Below, piece by piece: positions 1 through 13,760 of a DNA stretch of 64,000 nucleotides. A model generated the notes under the pieces. The model saw nothing but the letters and a program-made list of their open reading frames with translations. It had not been told where the DNA came from and made no database searches. The position numbers were made by a program, and so were the translations under genes. The stretch covers positions 1 through 64,000 of the forward strand of contig MU405232.1 in the NCBI GenBank assembly GCA_022836615.1. The letters are read 5' to 3'. This stretch comes from Annulohypoxylon bovei var. microspora (lineage: Eukaryota > Ascomycota > Sordariomycetes > Xylariales > Hypoxylaceae). The stretch's first letter is position 1. Every line of letters starts with the position of its first letter.

Positions 1-2631
1 TAAGAAATATTTATTTAAATTTAAGAATTTTAATCGTTTTAAAGTTTTTATAATTTCTATTAATAATTTATATTAAAATATAATTAAATTATAAAACTTT
101 TATATTTTTTTATTACCGCTCCGCATTAAATTTAAATTAATAAATATATTAAAGCATTTAAAACATTAAAGATAATTTTAATTATTTTTTTAATTTTAAA
201 ACACTTTTATAAAAGTTAAAAGGTTAAATTAAAAATTAATATTTTTAACAAAGTAATTTTTAAAGTTTTTTTATAATTAAATAAATTAAAAAATTAATAT
301 TTAATGGTTTTTTTTTTAAAATAATAATCCTTTTAAAATGTAATTATTTCATTTATAATAAAAAGCTTTTTATTATTATAATAATAATAAAACTTTAAAA
401 ATACATGTTCGTTTTATTAAATAATAAATTTAATATATTTATAAACCATTAAATGTTATAATACTTCGCTATTAAAAAAACATTAAACTTTTATTAAGCC
501 GGTTAAAATAAACATTTATCTCGATTTAATTATAAATTATATTATCGCTTAAAAAAAGAAAATATAATAATTAACGTTTTATTTTAAAAAACAATTAATT
601 TAACCATTTAAAAAATAATTAAAAAATATAATTAATTTATTATTTTATTACTTTTTTTAATGTTTTACGGTAAAATAAATCTTTTATAACCCTTAATTAA
701 TAAACCTTTAATAAACTTATTATTTTTCAACCTTTAATATATTTTAATTATAATAAAAATTTTTAAAAAAAAACCATTTTAAGGTATTAAATTAATTAAC
801 GTTATTTTAATAATTAATCGAAATACCATTAAATTAAAAACATAACGTAAATAAATTAAAAAAAAAACAAATACACTTTATAAAATAAATTATTATTTTT
901 AAAAAAAAAGTTAATAATCTTAAATAACAAAGAGCTTCGCATTAAATTATACGATAAATTCCATCGTCTTTTAAATTAAACACATTTAAATTAAAATAAA
1001 ATGCATATAATAATATTAAAAAAATACTTATAACTTGGTATAAAAACATTTATAAACCATTATTACATTTATTATAAATAATATTAAAAAAGTTAAAACT
1101 TTAAAATTAAATTAATAAACTTATTTTAATTATTTTTTATTAACGAATAAATGTGGTAATATATTTTAATAAATTTTAAATTTATACCTTTTAATTATAA
1201 AAGATTTAACTTAATTTTAATAATTATTAATTAATTAAATAAAAGATTTTTTTCATTACTTATATATAAAACTTATACCGTTATATAATTCGTAAACTTA
1301 TATTATAAATACATTTAACGCATTTATAAAACCTTTAAAATAATTATATTTAATAAAGGTTTTTAATTTATGGTTATTTTTTTAAATAAATTAATTAAAT
1401 TTATTAAAGTAAATTTTTATAAATTAATAATAAAACACTTATAATTTAATAATTAAATAAAGATTTTTAATTAATTTATTTAAATAAAATTATAATTTTT
1501 TATAAATTATTTTTAAAATAATTAATTAAAGATATTATTTTATTTAAATTTCGCATATACCATTTAATTATATTTAAATATAAGGTTTTCTTTTATAAAA
1601 ATAAAAATAAAATTCATTTTAAAAATAATTTTTAATTAATAAACTTATATTTATAAATTTAAAACCTTTTAAAAAAAGCTTAATTACACCGTTATTTAAT
1701 TATTAATAAATTATTAAACTTCCGTTATATAATAAATTTATAAAAAATTTTTATTAACGTAAAATTATTAAAACGAATAAATTAATAAAAAAAAATAATT
1801 AATAAATTAAATAATAAATAATTAAATATATATTTATAAAAATAATTAATAAATAAATTACTTTTATAATAACTTAAATTATTTAATAATAAGTTTTTTT
1901 AAAATATTAATAAAGTTTTATCGTAACGTTTTTAAAATTAATTTATTTTTAAATATAAAAATCCATCGGGTTTTAAACACGAGTTAATTAATTAAAGCTT
2001 TAAATAATTTAATTTTAAAATAAATAATAAATTCTTTATTTTTAATAAAAATTAATAAAAAATAAAAATATAAAATATTTAAAATATTAAGTTTTAAATT
2101 TTTTAAAAGAAAATTTTAATATAGAGTAAATTAAATAAATTATAACTTTAATTTAATATAATATTCTTTTAAAAACTTTTTTAATATATTAATTAAAATA
2201 AAAAACTTTTATAATTTATATTTTAAAACCGTTAATTTTTTAATTAAATTTTAATAATAAATTAAAATTATTATAAAAAATAAAATATTAAAAGTAATAA
2301 ATAAAAATAATTTATTTATTATAAAAAGAAAGGAAATTAAAAAAATAAGCCGTAAACGCATTAATAAATAATTTATTTTTTTTATAAATTAAATTTTTTT
2401 TTAAAAAAAAAAGTTATATAATAATATTTAATTACCGTTACTTTTAAAATATATTAATAAAACGGTTAATTAATATTTTAATTATAAGGTTAATATATAA
2501 AAACTTTTTAAAAAAAACCACTTTATAATTTTTTTTTTTTAATTTTTTATTTTAAATATTTTCGTTAATAAAATACGTGATTTTATCGTCGCATAAACTT
2601 TATTTTAATTTAAAACTTATTTATCGTAACA
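1..2631 (+). mobile_element. Gypsy-type LTR element, E family copy 1 (3' part, truncated by window edge)
   Basis: This stretch is the reverse complement of 5,211 to about 7,900. Matching examples are 300-480 with 7,375-7,550, 1,235-1,330 with 6,530-6,620, and the LTR at 2,417-2,631 with 5,211-5,426. Read on + it gives relics of a retroviral-type polyprotein: an H2C2-like zinc-binding stretch near 945-1,090 (YDKFHR start, HP, then YYK..Q) and an integrase-core stretch near 1,290-1,650 (LQFIT, later NYFQN and MEMKF). A purine tract precedes the 3' LTR. Many stops and transitions show RIP. The 5' half lies outside the window. Confidence 0.82.
2417..2631 (+). repeat. 3' LTR of E copy 1
   Basis: This 215-bp segment is the reverse complement of the LTRs at 5,211-5,426 and 11,325-11,540, apart from transitions. 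Its outer end reads CGTAACA, the RIP-altered counterpart of CGTGACA in the better preserved copy. Confidence 0.85.
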
Positions 2632-2756
2632 TTAAATTTTTAAATTATTTTTTATTAAATTTTTAAGTTATTTATTAAACCTTTTATTTAATTATTTTTT
2701 AAATTATAAATTTAATTTTTAATTTAACTTTTATTAAATTATTTATTAAACTTTAT
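2632..2756. repeat. Repeat unit R copy 1, left part, with G target duplication
   Basis: This matches 19,861-19,986 in the same orientation. Its last five bases, TTTAT (2,752-2,756), are the left target-site duplication of the G retrotransposon. The same five bases recur at 15,738-15,742, and the uninterrupted copy reads CTCGT at 19,982-19,986. Confidence 0.8.
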
Positions 2757-3067
2757 TATTATAAGTCGAAGATTTAAAAAGTTAATTAAAATAAAAATTA
2801 ACGCGAATTTACATTATAATTATAAACGCGATAAATGTGGGTCCTTATAATAAAGTTATTAATAATTTTAAATAAGTCGTTAAAGTTATTAAAATACGTA
2901 TAAAAAAAGTTTCCACGTTAATTAATTTAATTTATATTTTTAAGCATAAATATCGTAACTTTAAAAATAAAAAATTATTATTTTTTTTTTTTTTTTTATT
3001 AATGAAAATAACCTTATTTTTAATTTTATATAATATAAATTTATCGTTATTTATAAGAATTATTATA
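2757..3067 (+). repeat. 5' LTR of G
   Basis: This 311-bp segment is a direct repeat of 15,426-15,737. The pair differs nearly only by C/T and G/A changes. The start reads TATTATAAG (TATTACGAG in the 3' copy), probably originally TG, and the end aligns with CCATTACA of the 3' copy. Confidence 0.85.
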
Positions 3068-3399
3068 TATTTTCATTAATTATTTTTTAATTAATAAAAG
3101 TTTTTAAAAAAACGTTTATTACGTTAAACGATAATTTAATATATAAATATTTCTTAAATAATAAACGATTAAAACCTTATAACATTTATTATTTTTTATT
3201 AATATAATCCGAATATATATAAATTTTTCGATAATTTTTTTAATAATTTTATAATTAATTTATTAAATAACTTTAATTCGTTTTACGAAATTAAAGAAAT
3301 GATTTTAATTAAAAATAAATGTTTAATTTAAATTAACGAATAAAAGGATTTTTCGATATATGTGATTATATTAAATTTTTTTATTTCGGAAAATATAAT

Positions 3400-3830
3400 A
3401 TACTTCGGATCGAAGAAAAATAAATGTTTAAAAATTATGTTTTTAATTTTAATTAAAAAACGGCAACATTTAATATAATGGTTTAATACGGGAAAGCCCG
3501 ATAAATAATATAATAACCAAGCTTTTATTTAAATTTTAATTAAAAAATTCGAAAATAAATAATCGATTTAAACCGTTTATTAAAACTTAATTAAAATGCG
3601 TTAAAATGTTTTTTAATATTTTAACGATTTTTTTATTAATTTCGAAAATAAATTAATTTTAATTAACGAATTACATTAAAAAGGAAAAAATAAAATCGGT
3701 TATATTAATGCGGGGTTAAATAATAAGTTAAAGAATGTTTTTATAATTAAAAAATTAAATAAAAAAAATTACGATAAATGGGTGGTTAAAGTTAATAACG
3801 TAATAATTAAAATAAAAAGAACATTAAATT
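3400..3830 (+). pseudogene. Gag relic of G
   Basis: One + frame reads like a retrotransposon gag/capsid segment: an FI..LIKKFENK stretch, then DFFINFENKL and INELH, and a GLNNKLKN stretch followed by NYDKW. The interrupting stops are TAA where Gln codons are expected, the classic RIP effect. Its position just after the 5' LTR supports gag. Assignment is by pattern only. Confidence 0.55.
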
Positions 3831-4111
3831 ATAAAAAAAAAAGTAACCGTTTTATAATTATTTAATATGAAAAAACATTTAATTAAAAAGCCGTTAATTT
3901 TATTAACACGGTAATTATTTAAAAATAAAAACCAAAGTTTAACGGGGATAAAAATATAATTATAAATGGGGTGAATTATATAACTTTAACCGTTATAATA
4001 ATTATAACGATGGGTTAAATAAATGGTTTACGTTAAAGTGATAATAATTTATTAAAAACACGATAAAAGTTAAATTAAAAGTTTAAAAAATTTAAAAAAA
4101 AAAGCAAATAT

Positions 4112-5090
4112 ATTATTTTAACGAGTTTAAATTAATATTTAAAAATTTCGTTTATACCTTTTTAACCACATTATTTTTTAATTAATTAAACGCGTTATAT
4201 TTTTTTTTTTATTTTATTTCATAAATTTTTAAAGTTTAATTTAAAAATTAATGGTTTTTAATTTTATTATTTATTATTTTAAAAAAACTTTATTTTTTAA
4301 TTAATTTTTTAATTACGTAATAAATAATATATTTTTTAAATAAATAATCATTTTATATATTAAAGATATTTATTAATGTTTTTTTAAGTTTATAAAACCT
4401 TTAAATCACGTTTTAAATTACGTTTTAAATCGCATTTTAAATTATAATTTAAGTTACGTTTTAAATCGCATATCACGTTTTTTAATAAAAATATTAATAT
4501 AATATTAATTATAATAAATTAACATATAAATAATTTAAACATAAAATTATTTAAAATAAATTAAATATAAAGAAATTAATTAATAAATATATTTCGTAAG
4601 TTTATTAATTTTTTTTAATTATATGGTAATAGTTTTTATAAGGGATTTTTTTATAAAGAAAATAATAATTATAACATTAATTTAAATTAATTTTTATATA
4701 CGTTAAATTAATTAAGAAAATTTTAAAAATAATTACAAGGTTTATATAAAATATAATATATTTAATTTTATTATTTTAAAAAGTATTATATAAATTATAA
4801 TAATATCGCGATTAAAAATGTTATTAAATTTTTTTAAAAAATTTCGATTTTAAATATATATTTTAACGTTAAATTTCTTCGTATAAAAAATAATCGTAAA
4901 TATTAATATATAAATTTTTTTAAACTTATTTATATTTAAATTATAATTCGAAAAACGTTATGTTTTAATTTTATAAATATAATAATATAAATTATAACCG
5001 TTAAAACCATGTGATTAAAATAAACGCAAACGGGCGTAACCCGTTTATTTTTCGAATTATAAGTTAAATTTATTAAAATAATAAATATGT
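4112..5090 (-). repeat. Repeat C copy 1 (inverted relative to 18,757-19,745)
   Basis: The reverse complement of this roughly 980-bp segment aligns along its length with 18,757-19,745, differing mainly by transitions. It contains a short tandem array near 4,405-4,490 with an 11-bp period (ACGTTTTAAAT and RIP variants). It has no recognisable ends, inverted termini or coding relic. It lies between the gag relic and the E insertion of G, so it is probably an insertion into G. Confidence 0.72.
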
Positions 5091-5210
5091 TTATTATACG
5101 AAAATAAAACACTTTATAATGGTTTACCCGTTATTTCGAACCGTATTTTAACCGGACCGTGGTAACGGAAACGGTACGTTATAAATGGTTATTATAAAAG
5201 CTTAAAGTAA

Positions 5211-5426
5211 TGTCACGGCGAATAAGTTTTAAATCGGGACAAAGCTTATGCGACGGCGGGACCACGTACTTTATTAACGAAAATATTTAAAATGAAAAGT
5301 TAAAAAAAAAAAAGCCACGAAATGGTTTTTTTTAAAAGGTTTTTATATATTAATTTTACGGTTAAAATATTAATTAATTACTTTATTAATATACTTTAAA
5401 AATAACGGCAATTAAGCGTTATTATA
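5211..5426 (-). repeat. 3' LTR of E copy 2 (best preserved E LTR)
   Basis: This 216-bp segment pairs with 11,325-11,540. Its first 90 bases keep GC-containing words (GCGACGGCGGGACCACG) that appear as A/T in the other copies at the same positions. It is therefore the least mutated copy. Confidence 0.88.
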
Positions 5427-8400
5427 TAACTTTTTCCTTTAAAAAAAAATTTAATTTATAAAAGAAATAAATTATTTATTAATGCGTTTATAATTTATTT
5501 TTTTAATTTTTTTTTTTCTTACGGTGGGTAAATCGTTTTTATTCATTACTTTTAATATTTTATTTTCCGCGGCGGCTTCGATTTATTGCCGGAGTTTAGC
5601 CGGGGAGCCGGCGGCTTTAAGGTGTAAATTATAAAAGTTTTTTACTTTAATCGGCGCGTTAAAAAAGTCCTTAAAGAAATATTACGTCGGGTCGGGGTTA
5701 TAATTTATTTAATTTACTTTATATTAAAGTTTTTTTTTAAAAAACTTGGAATTTAATATTTTAAATATTTCGTATTTTTGCTTTTTGTCGATTTTTATTA
5801 AAAATAAGGGATTTATTATTTATTTTAAAATTAAATTATTTAAGGCTTTAATTAATTAATTCGCGTTTAAAACCCGGTGGATTTTTATATTTAAAAGTAA
5901 ATTAATTTCGAAAACGTTATAATAAAACTTTATTAATACTTTAAAAAAACTTGTTATTAAATAATTTAAACCGTTATAAAAGCGATTTATTTATTAATTA
6001 CTTTTACGGATATATATTTAATTATTTATTATTTAATTTATCGGTTATTTTTTTTTATTAACTTATTTATTTTAATGATTTTATGTTAATAAAAGGTTTT
6101 CGCAGGTTTATTATATAACGGAAGTTCGGCGTTTCATTAACGATTAAATAACGGTGCGGTTAAACTTTTTTTAAAAGGTTTTAAATTTACGAATATAAAT
6201 TTATTAATTAAAGATTATTTTTAAAACGAATTTCATTTCCATTTTTACGGGAAAGAATTTTATATTTAAATATAATTAAATAATATATATGAAATTTAAA
6301 TAAAATAATATTTTTAATTAATTATTTTAAAAATAATTTATAAAAAATTATAATTTCATTTAAATAAATTAATTAAAAATTTTTATTTAATTATTAAATT
6401 ATAAATATTTTATTATTAATTTATAAAGGTTTACTTTAATAAATTTAATTAATTTATTTAAAAAAACGGTTATAAATTAAAGATTTTTATTAAATATAAT
6501 TATTTTAAAAGTTTTATAAATATATTAAATATATTTATAATATAAATTTATAAATTACGTAACGGTATAAGTTTTATGTGTAAATAATGAAAAAGGTTTT
6601 TTATTTAATTAATTAACGATTATTAAAATCGAGTTAAATTTTTTATAATTAAAAAATATAAATTTAAAATTTATCGAAATATATTATTATATTTATTCGT
6701 TAATAAGGAATGGTTAAAATAAGTTTATTAATTTAACCTTAAGGTTTTAATTTTTTCGGTATTATTTATAATGGGCGTAATAACGGTTTATAAACGTTTT
6801 TATATTAAGCCATAAATATTTTTTTAATATTATTATATGCATTTTATTTTAATTTAAATATGTTTAATTTAAAAGACGGTAAAATTCATTATATAATTTA
6901 ATGTAAAGCTTTTTATTATTTAAGATTATTAATTTTTTTTTTAAAAATAATAATCCATTTTATAAAACGTACCCATTTTTTCTTTTTTTAATTTATTCGC
7001 ATTATATTTTTAATTCGATAACATTTCGATTAACCGTTAAAATGGTATTAATTAACTTAATACCTTAAAATGGTTTTTCTTTAAAAACTTTTACCGTAAT
7101 TAAAATATATTAAAAATTAAAAGATAATAAATTCGTTAAAAGCTTATTAATTAAAGGTTATAAAGGATTTATTTTACCATGGAATATTAAAAAGGGTAAT
7201 AAAATAATAAATTAATTATATTTTTTAATTACTTTTTAAGTGGTTAAATTAATCGCTTTTTAAAATAAAGCGTTAATTATTATATTTTCTTTTTCCAAAT
7301 AATAATGTAACTTATAATTAAATTAAAATAAATACTTATTTTAATTAATTTAATAAAAGTTTAATATTTTTTTAATGGTGAAATATTATAACGTTTAATG
7401 GTTTATAAATATATTAAATTTATTATTTAATAAAATAAACATGTGTTTTTAAAGTTTCGTCGTTATTACGATAATAAAGAGTTTTTTATTATAAATGAAA
7501 TAATTATATTTTAAAAGGATTATTATTTTAAAAAAGAAAGCCATTAAATGTTAATTTTTTAATTTATTTAATTATGAAAAAGCTTTAAAAATCACCTTAT
7601 TAAAAGTATTAATTTTTAACTTGGTTTTTTAATTTTTATAAAAGTGTTTTAAAATTAAAAAAGTGGTTAAGGTTATTTTTAACGTTTTAAATACCTTAAT
7701 GTGTTTATTAATTTAAATTTAATGTAAAATAACGGTAAAAAAATATAAAAGCTTTGTGATTTAATTATATTCCGATATAAATTATTAGTAAAAATTATAA
7801 AAGCTTAAAAACGATTAAAGTTTTTAAACTTAAGTAAATGTTTTTTAATTTTAAACCGCTTTGATTTTATTTTAATTAACGAATATATTAAAGGTAAAAA
7901 TAATAAACCTTAAAAACTTGGTTTTCGTGACCGAAAACTCGCTTTTTCGGATATCGACTTATAAGTTAATAAAACGCAAGCGTTTTAACACTTGTTACAC
8001 GTGGTATTCGTGGAAGAATAAGTCTTTTAAATAAATTAAAATATTATTCATATACGCCGTATAAAAGTTATTAAAAAAAAAAAAAAAAATTTAATTAATA
8101 TATTTTTAAAATATATTAAGCTTATTATTTAATTTAAAAAAAAGCATGTAATATTTATATAATTTAAAATGAATTTAAAAAGTAATAAAGTTTTTTAAAG
8201 TAAAATTTATTTTAATATAATGGAAAGCTTAATAAATATTAAGCTTTATAAAAACTTTAATTTTAAAGATTTTTTTTAATGTTTTATTAATTAAAGGAAA
8301 AAGGTAATAATCTTTTTTAATATAAGCGTTTAATTTTTAATAATTAATATAAAACTTTAAACCATTTCCCGGTTTTTTTACGAAAAAAACGGGGGATTTA

Positions 8401-11324
8401 TATTTAACCGTATTAAATATAATTCACTTTTTACGTAAATAATTTAATAAGTATTTTTTTAAAGCTTATAAATATTTTATACTTATATTATAAAAAAAAT
8501 ATAATTTAATAAAGTTAATGCTTTTTTTTAAGTTTATTTTATAATTAAAAGGTTGGTAAAATAATAACGAATCGTTATTTTTCTTTAAAAATACTTCGGT
8601 TAAATTATATAAATAAAAGAAAAGCCTTTCCGTGATTTATTTCCAAGTAAGGTTATTTTTTTATTATAACTTTTCTTTAAAAATTAAATTAAACTTTTAA
8701 TAAAATAAAGTAAAAGTGTTTAATAACCCGTGAATTACGTTAAAACTCCGTTAAAAACGTAATATTCTTTTAATAAACGTTAAACTTAAAATTAAATAAA
8801 CATTTATAATAAATAATGGTATGAAATGCACCGAAGGCTTAATAAGAAATTAAGAAAAAAAGGACGGAATAATAACGAAAAATTATTAATCCATTTTAAT
8901 TATAAGGTTTATTATAAAATATATAAACGCCATAATAATTTACTTTTTTTTCGGAACATAAAATTAAAAACAATCATAACGTTTTATATCTTTTTATGTA
9001 ATTTTATCCACGTTTTTTCAAAAGGTGGAAAGTTTTAATGTAATATTAAAAGCGTAATAATGGCGGGGAAATAACGATTCGGGGAAAATTAACCGTTAAC
9101 GCCGGTTATTTAACATAATGTCGTATTCCGTTAAAAATTTAAACTTTAATATTACTTAAAATTAAAAACAATCCCTTAAATTTATTAAAAAAATAAATAC
9201 ATTATAAAAACTTTTATTTTATATTTAAATATTAATATAAATTACTTTATTAATTTAATTAATAATTTATTTATTAAAGCTTTTTATTATAATAAATTAA
9301 TTAAATTAAATGGTAAAAAAATCTTATATATTTATTATTAAACGTACATTTTATTAATTAATAATTATATACGTTTATATTTTAATATTTATTAATATTT
9401 ACATTATTATTACTACGTTTACACTTTATAAATAAATTAATATATTAATTATAAATTATAATTTTTTTATTATAAAGTTAAAAAAATTGAAATTAATAAA
9501 AATAAATATTAATAAATAAATATATAAAAGGAAATTTAAATTAAAAGCTTTATTTAAACATTATTTTCTTTTAATTTTAAATTAACGTTATTTTTATTAT
9601 GTTTTATTATTTTTTCTTTTAAAATAATAATTATTATTCCGGTTTTCGTATTACGCGTTAAGTAATTATTAAAGAAGTGGTTTTTTTGCTTATAAAAATA
9701 ATAAATTAAGTTCGTATTAAGCGTTGCGAAAATATTGCGTTAACGGGGAATTAAAGGAACTTAAAAAAGCTTTTTTATATATATTTAAATTATAATTTCC
9801 GTGATTAAATAAAGAATATTAAAATTAATAAAAATTATTTTTATAACATTAAAAGTAGCTTTAATTTTAAGTTAAAATTAAAAGGTTATAAAGTTAATTT
9901 TTTTTTAAATAACTTTAATACATTATTAAATTAACGCCGAATAAAGGTTTTTAAATTTAATAAATTTTATTTTTTTATTTAAATAATAATAAAATGTTTA
10001 AATATAAAGATTAACGATTAATTAATAATTTAATTCTTTTTTTTATTTAAATACTAAGATTTTTCCTTTATTTATTAATAATATAAAAAGCGTATAAAAC
10101 TTAAAAAATTATTTATTTAATTATATATTAAGCTTATAAAAGTTATTTTTAACTTAAGCTTTAACATTAAGATTATTATATAATAATTTTAATAAATTAT
10201 ATATTTATTTAATTTTAATATATTAATTAATATTATTTTTAATAAAGAAAAGTTAAAAAATTAATTTAACTTTACTTTTAATAAATAAGTAAAATTATAT
10301 AAGTTAAATATATTTCTTAAAGAATTTTTATTAATTAATTTAAAGTTTATTTTTTATATTTATTTTTTATTTTTTAAATATAAAATTTAATTTATTTAAT
10401 AAAAGATGTAAATCCTTAATGTAAATTTTTAATAAAAATAAAAATAAAATTATTAATTATGCTTTAGAGGTATATTAAAGGTTATTTAATTTTTTAGGCT
10501 CGTTATTTTATTTTATTAAAGGGACGATTAAGTTTTGCAACGCATGAATTAAAGTGAAAGAATAAGGAGCGTAAAAGGGAATAAGGAAAAAAAAAAAAAT
10601 AAGGAAGGTAAAGGGAAAAAAAACGATCCGTAATCGATCTTTTAATATTATTAATTTATTTAAAATAATAAATAATACGATTTAAAATGGATTTATTTTT
10701 ATTATGTTAAACCTTAAAGACGGGGTGGTGGAATTTTATTATGGGTCCGGTTAAAGGGCATATTCGTTTTAATTAAGAAATTTATTAATAAATAAAACTT
10801 TTCTTTTCCCTTTTTTTTTAAAGGGAAGAGCAAGCTTTTAATTTTATTATTAAATAATTAATTAAGTAATTTTTTAAGTTATTAAAGGTTTTAATGCTTC
10901 TTTTAAAATTAAAAACTTTTCTTTAATTATAAATAAAAATTTATTAACTTGAAATTATATAATTAAAAAAATAAAGGCAAGTTTTAATTAATTAATTTAA
11001 TTAATAAACGGTTTAATATTTTTATTAAAGCCTTTACTTAACAATTTAAATATTATTATTAATTAATAATAAAATAAATAATATTAAAGGATATTTTATT
11101 ATAAATAAAAGTAAAACTTTATAATTATTAATATAAGGAATTTTGTTTAAGAAAATAAAAACTTTTAAAAACTAAATATAAATTAAAGATAAAATTTTAA
11201 ATATATTGTAATTTAAAAAGAATTAAATCAATGCGTGAACGTTTATATATTTAAAAAAAAAAGGAATTTTAAAAGTAAACCTTTAAATTAAAGAAATGAA
11301 ATAAATAAATAATTTTAAATATTA

Positions 11325-11540
11325 TATTACAATAAATAAGTTTTAAATTAAAATAAAACTTATATAATAATAAAACCATATATTTTATTAATAAAAATAT
11401 TTAAAATAAAAAATTAAAAGAAAAGAAGTTATAAAGTGGTTTCTTTTAAAAGGTCTTTATATATTAACCTTACGGTTAAGACATTAATTAACCGTTCCGT
11501 TAATATACTTTAAAAGTAGCGGTAATTAAGCGCCGTTACA
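11325..11540 (-). repeat. 5' LTR of E copy 2
   Basis: This is a 216-bp direct repeat of 5,211-5,426. Its outer end reads CGCCGTTACA and is followed by the AGTAA target duplication. Confidence 0.87.
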
Positions 11541-12559
11541 AGTAATTAAAATATTAAAAATAATCACGAATTATTAAAGTGTTTAAAAAACGAATAACCT
11601 TTAAACGAAATTACGTTTAAAAGTTAATATTAAAATTTATAAATATTAAAAAAACTTTAAATAAAATATATATCATTTTTTTCTTAATTAAAACCTTATT
11701 AAACGAATAAAAGTTTATTAATATATTTATAAATTCGGGATATTTAATATATTTAACATTTAATAAAAAATTTATACGATAAGTAAAATTACCGCGTATA
11801 TTTATTTAAAAAAAAAAGTTAAAATTAATTAAAAATAAGGAATTTTATATAATTAATATGTTTATACATGCGGAAATCGATATAAATAATAAAAAAAAAC
11901 GAATATAAAGTTATATTATTTTAAATTTTACGTTTTTTTTAATATTAAGAAAATCGTGGATAAAATGAAATGATGTTACTTATAAAATAAAAAAAAAGTC
12001 GATTAAAATAAGTTTAAAAAAACACGGTTTAATAATATATAAAAAAGGTTAAAACATTATTTAAACATTTTATAACGTTAAAATAAAGTATTTATAAATT
12101 AAAAAAATTAAATATATAATGGGAAATGTGTTTTTAACATTTATGGTTTAAGAAAAAAAACGTTAATATAAGAAAAATAACGAAAACGTTTAAATTTTTA
12201 ATATTATTATGTAAAATATTAATATCGCATTGGAAAAAAAAAAAAAATTTACGATTAATTAAATTTAAGAAACGTTATTTAATAAATTAAAGGATTAAAT
12301 CGGAGATTTTTTAAATAATAAAAATATAACGTTATTATTATTAAAATTAAAGTTAAACATTAAAATTAATTTATAAAAAAACGATTAAAATAAAAAAAAA
12401 AAAGTTTTATAAAAGTTTTTATATAATATGTTAAAAAAAAAGCTTTTAATGTTATAAAAAACCTTAATAAACTTATTAAATAAAAGGTGGATTAAGGTTA
12501 ATAATTCATTAAAAAAAGCACCGGTATTATTTATAAAAAAATTAAAAAACGGTTTTTAA

Positions 12560-13760
12560 TTTTATGTGAATTATAAAGCTTTTAATGTTATTTCGGCACG
12601 TAACCGTTACTTGTTATTATTAATTAAAAAAACCTTACGATTTTTTTATAAAGTTAAATAATTAATTAAAATTAACGTTAAAACCGTATTTTATAAATTA
12701 CGAATAAAAGAAAAAAATGAATGGAAAACCGTTTTTCGCATTTAATTTAAAGCTTTTAAATGGTTAATTATACCTTTTAAGTTATGCGGGGCGTTAACGG
12801 CGTTTTAACGTTATATTAATAAAACTTTATTCGATTTTTTAAATAATTATTATTTAATATACGTAAATAATGTGGTAATTTATTTAAACGGGTTTCGTAA
12901 AAATTATATAAATAAAATTAAAACGGTGTTAAAACGTTTCGGTAATGTTAATTTAAAATTAAACCTTTTTAAATGTTTTTTTACCGTAAAAAAAATTAAA
13001 TATTTAAGCTTTATTATTATAATGGGAAAAAAAATTAAAGTAAATTTTAATAAAATTATAACCATTAAAAAATAAAAACCACCCACGAACGTATAAAAAA
13101 TTCGTAACTTTTTAAAATTTACGAATTTTTATAAAACGTTTATTAAAGGATTTAATAAGTTAATTATTTTTTTAATTATTTTAACGAAAAAAGGGGCCCT
13201 TTTTAAGTGGGGGCAAAAAATAAACGCGGCGTTTAAAAAATTAAAACATTTATTTATTACCGTATTAATTTTAATTTATTAAAATTTCGATCGGGAAATA
13301 TATTTAAAAGTAAATTATTTAAAATAAACTTTAAAAGCTTACTTTTTATAAAAAAATTATAATAAAATGTTAAAGTTCGTAATTTACCACTTAATAAAAT
13401 TATTATTAATTAAATGTAATTACGAAATATATAATAAAAAGTTTTTAACGATTATTAAGTTAATAAAAATATAATAAAAAAAATTACGAAGGGTGGTTAA
13501 ACTTTTTATAATTTTTATAAATTATAAAAACTTAAAATATTTTATAATTACTTGTAAATTAAATAAACGTTAAATACGTTAAAAGTAAATTTTATCGGGA
13601 TTTAATTTTATTATAAAATACCGAGTTAATAAAAAAATAAAACGATTTAATGTTTTATTAAAATAAAGTTAAAATATCCCGGTAAATTAAAAAAATAAAA
13701 AAATAATAAACCGTATATAACGTTTATTTAAACGAAAATAATTACCCTTAATAAAAATAA
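12560..13760 (+). pseudogene. Reverse transcriptase - RNase H relic of G
   Basis: The + frames read as the RT palm and RNase H of a Gypsy element. ARNRYLLLLI lies near 12,595, KEKNEWKTVF near 12,705 and the catalytic box near 12,860 appears as YVNN instead of YVDD. KYLSFII follows near 13,005, then RNase H pieces FDREIYLKV near 13,285 and an HKNLEYF-like YKNLKYF near 13,525. Each RT aspartate read as Asn is a G-to-A change, and the stops sit at Gln or Trp positions. The longest open piece (12,872-13,075) is only this fragment. Confidence 0.85.

Larger units (their letters stand above)
5211..11540 (-). mobile_element. Gypsy-type LTR retrotransposon E copy 2, inserted into G
   Basis: A complete 6,330-bp element has two 216-bp LTRs (5,211-5,426 and 11,325-11,540) and a perfect 5-bp target duplication AGTAA (5,206-5,210 and 11,541-11,545). 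The left LTR begins TGTCACGGCG and the right one ends CGCCGTTACA, the usual TG...CA form. The - strand carries the coding relics: an integrase-core stretch near 6,240-6,560, a zinc-binding stretch near 6,765-6,910 and a polyprotein C-terminal piece near 5,580-5,720. A purine tract (on -) next to the left LTR fits a polypurine tract, so the left LTR is the 3' LTR. All frames are broken. The interior from about 8,000 to 11,324 is too mutated for me to assign. Confidence 0.88.

Noticed and set aside
8826..9038. 70-codon open frame in the AT-rich block
   Set aside because: Lys/Asn/Ile/Phe-rich product expected from AT-rich DNA; it lies antisense to the coding strand of the E element.
12872..13075. 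67-codon open frame as a separate gene
   Set aside because: It is a fragment of the G reverse transcriptase between RIP-made stops.
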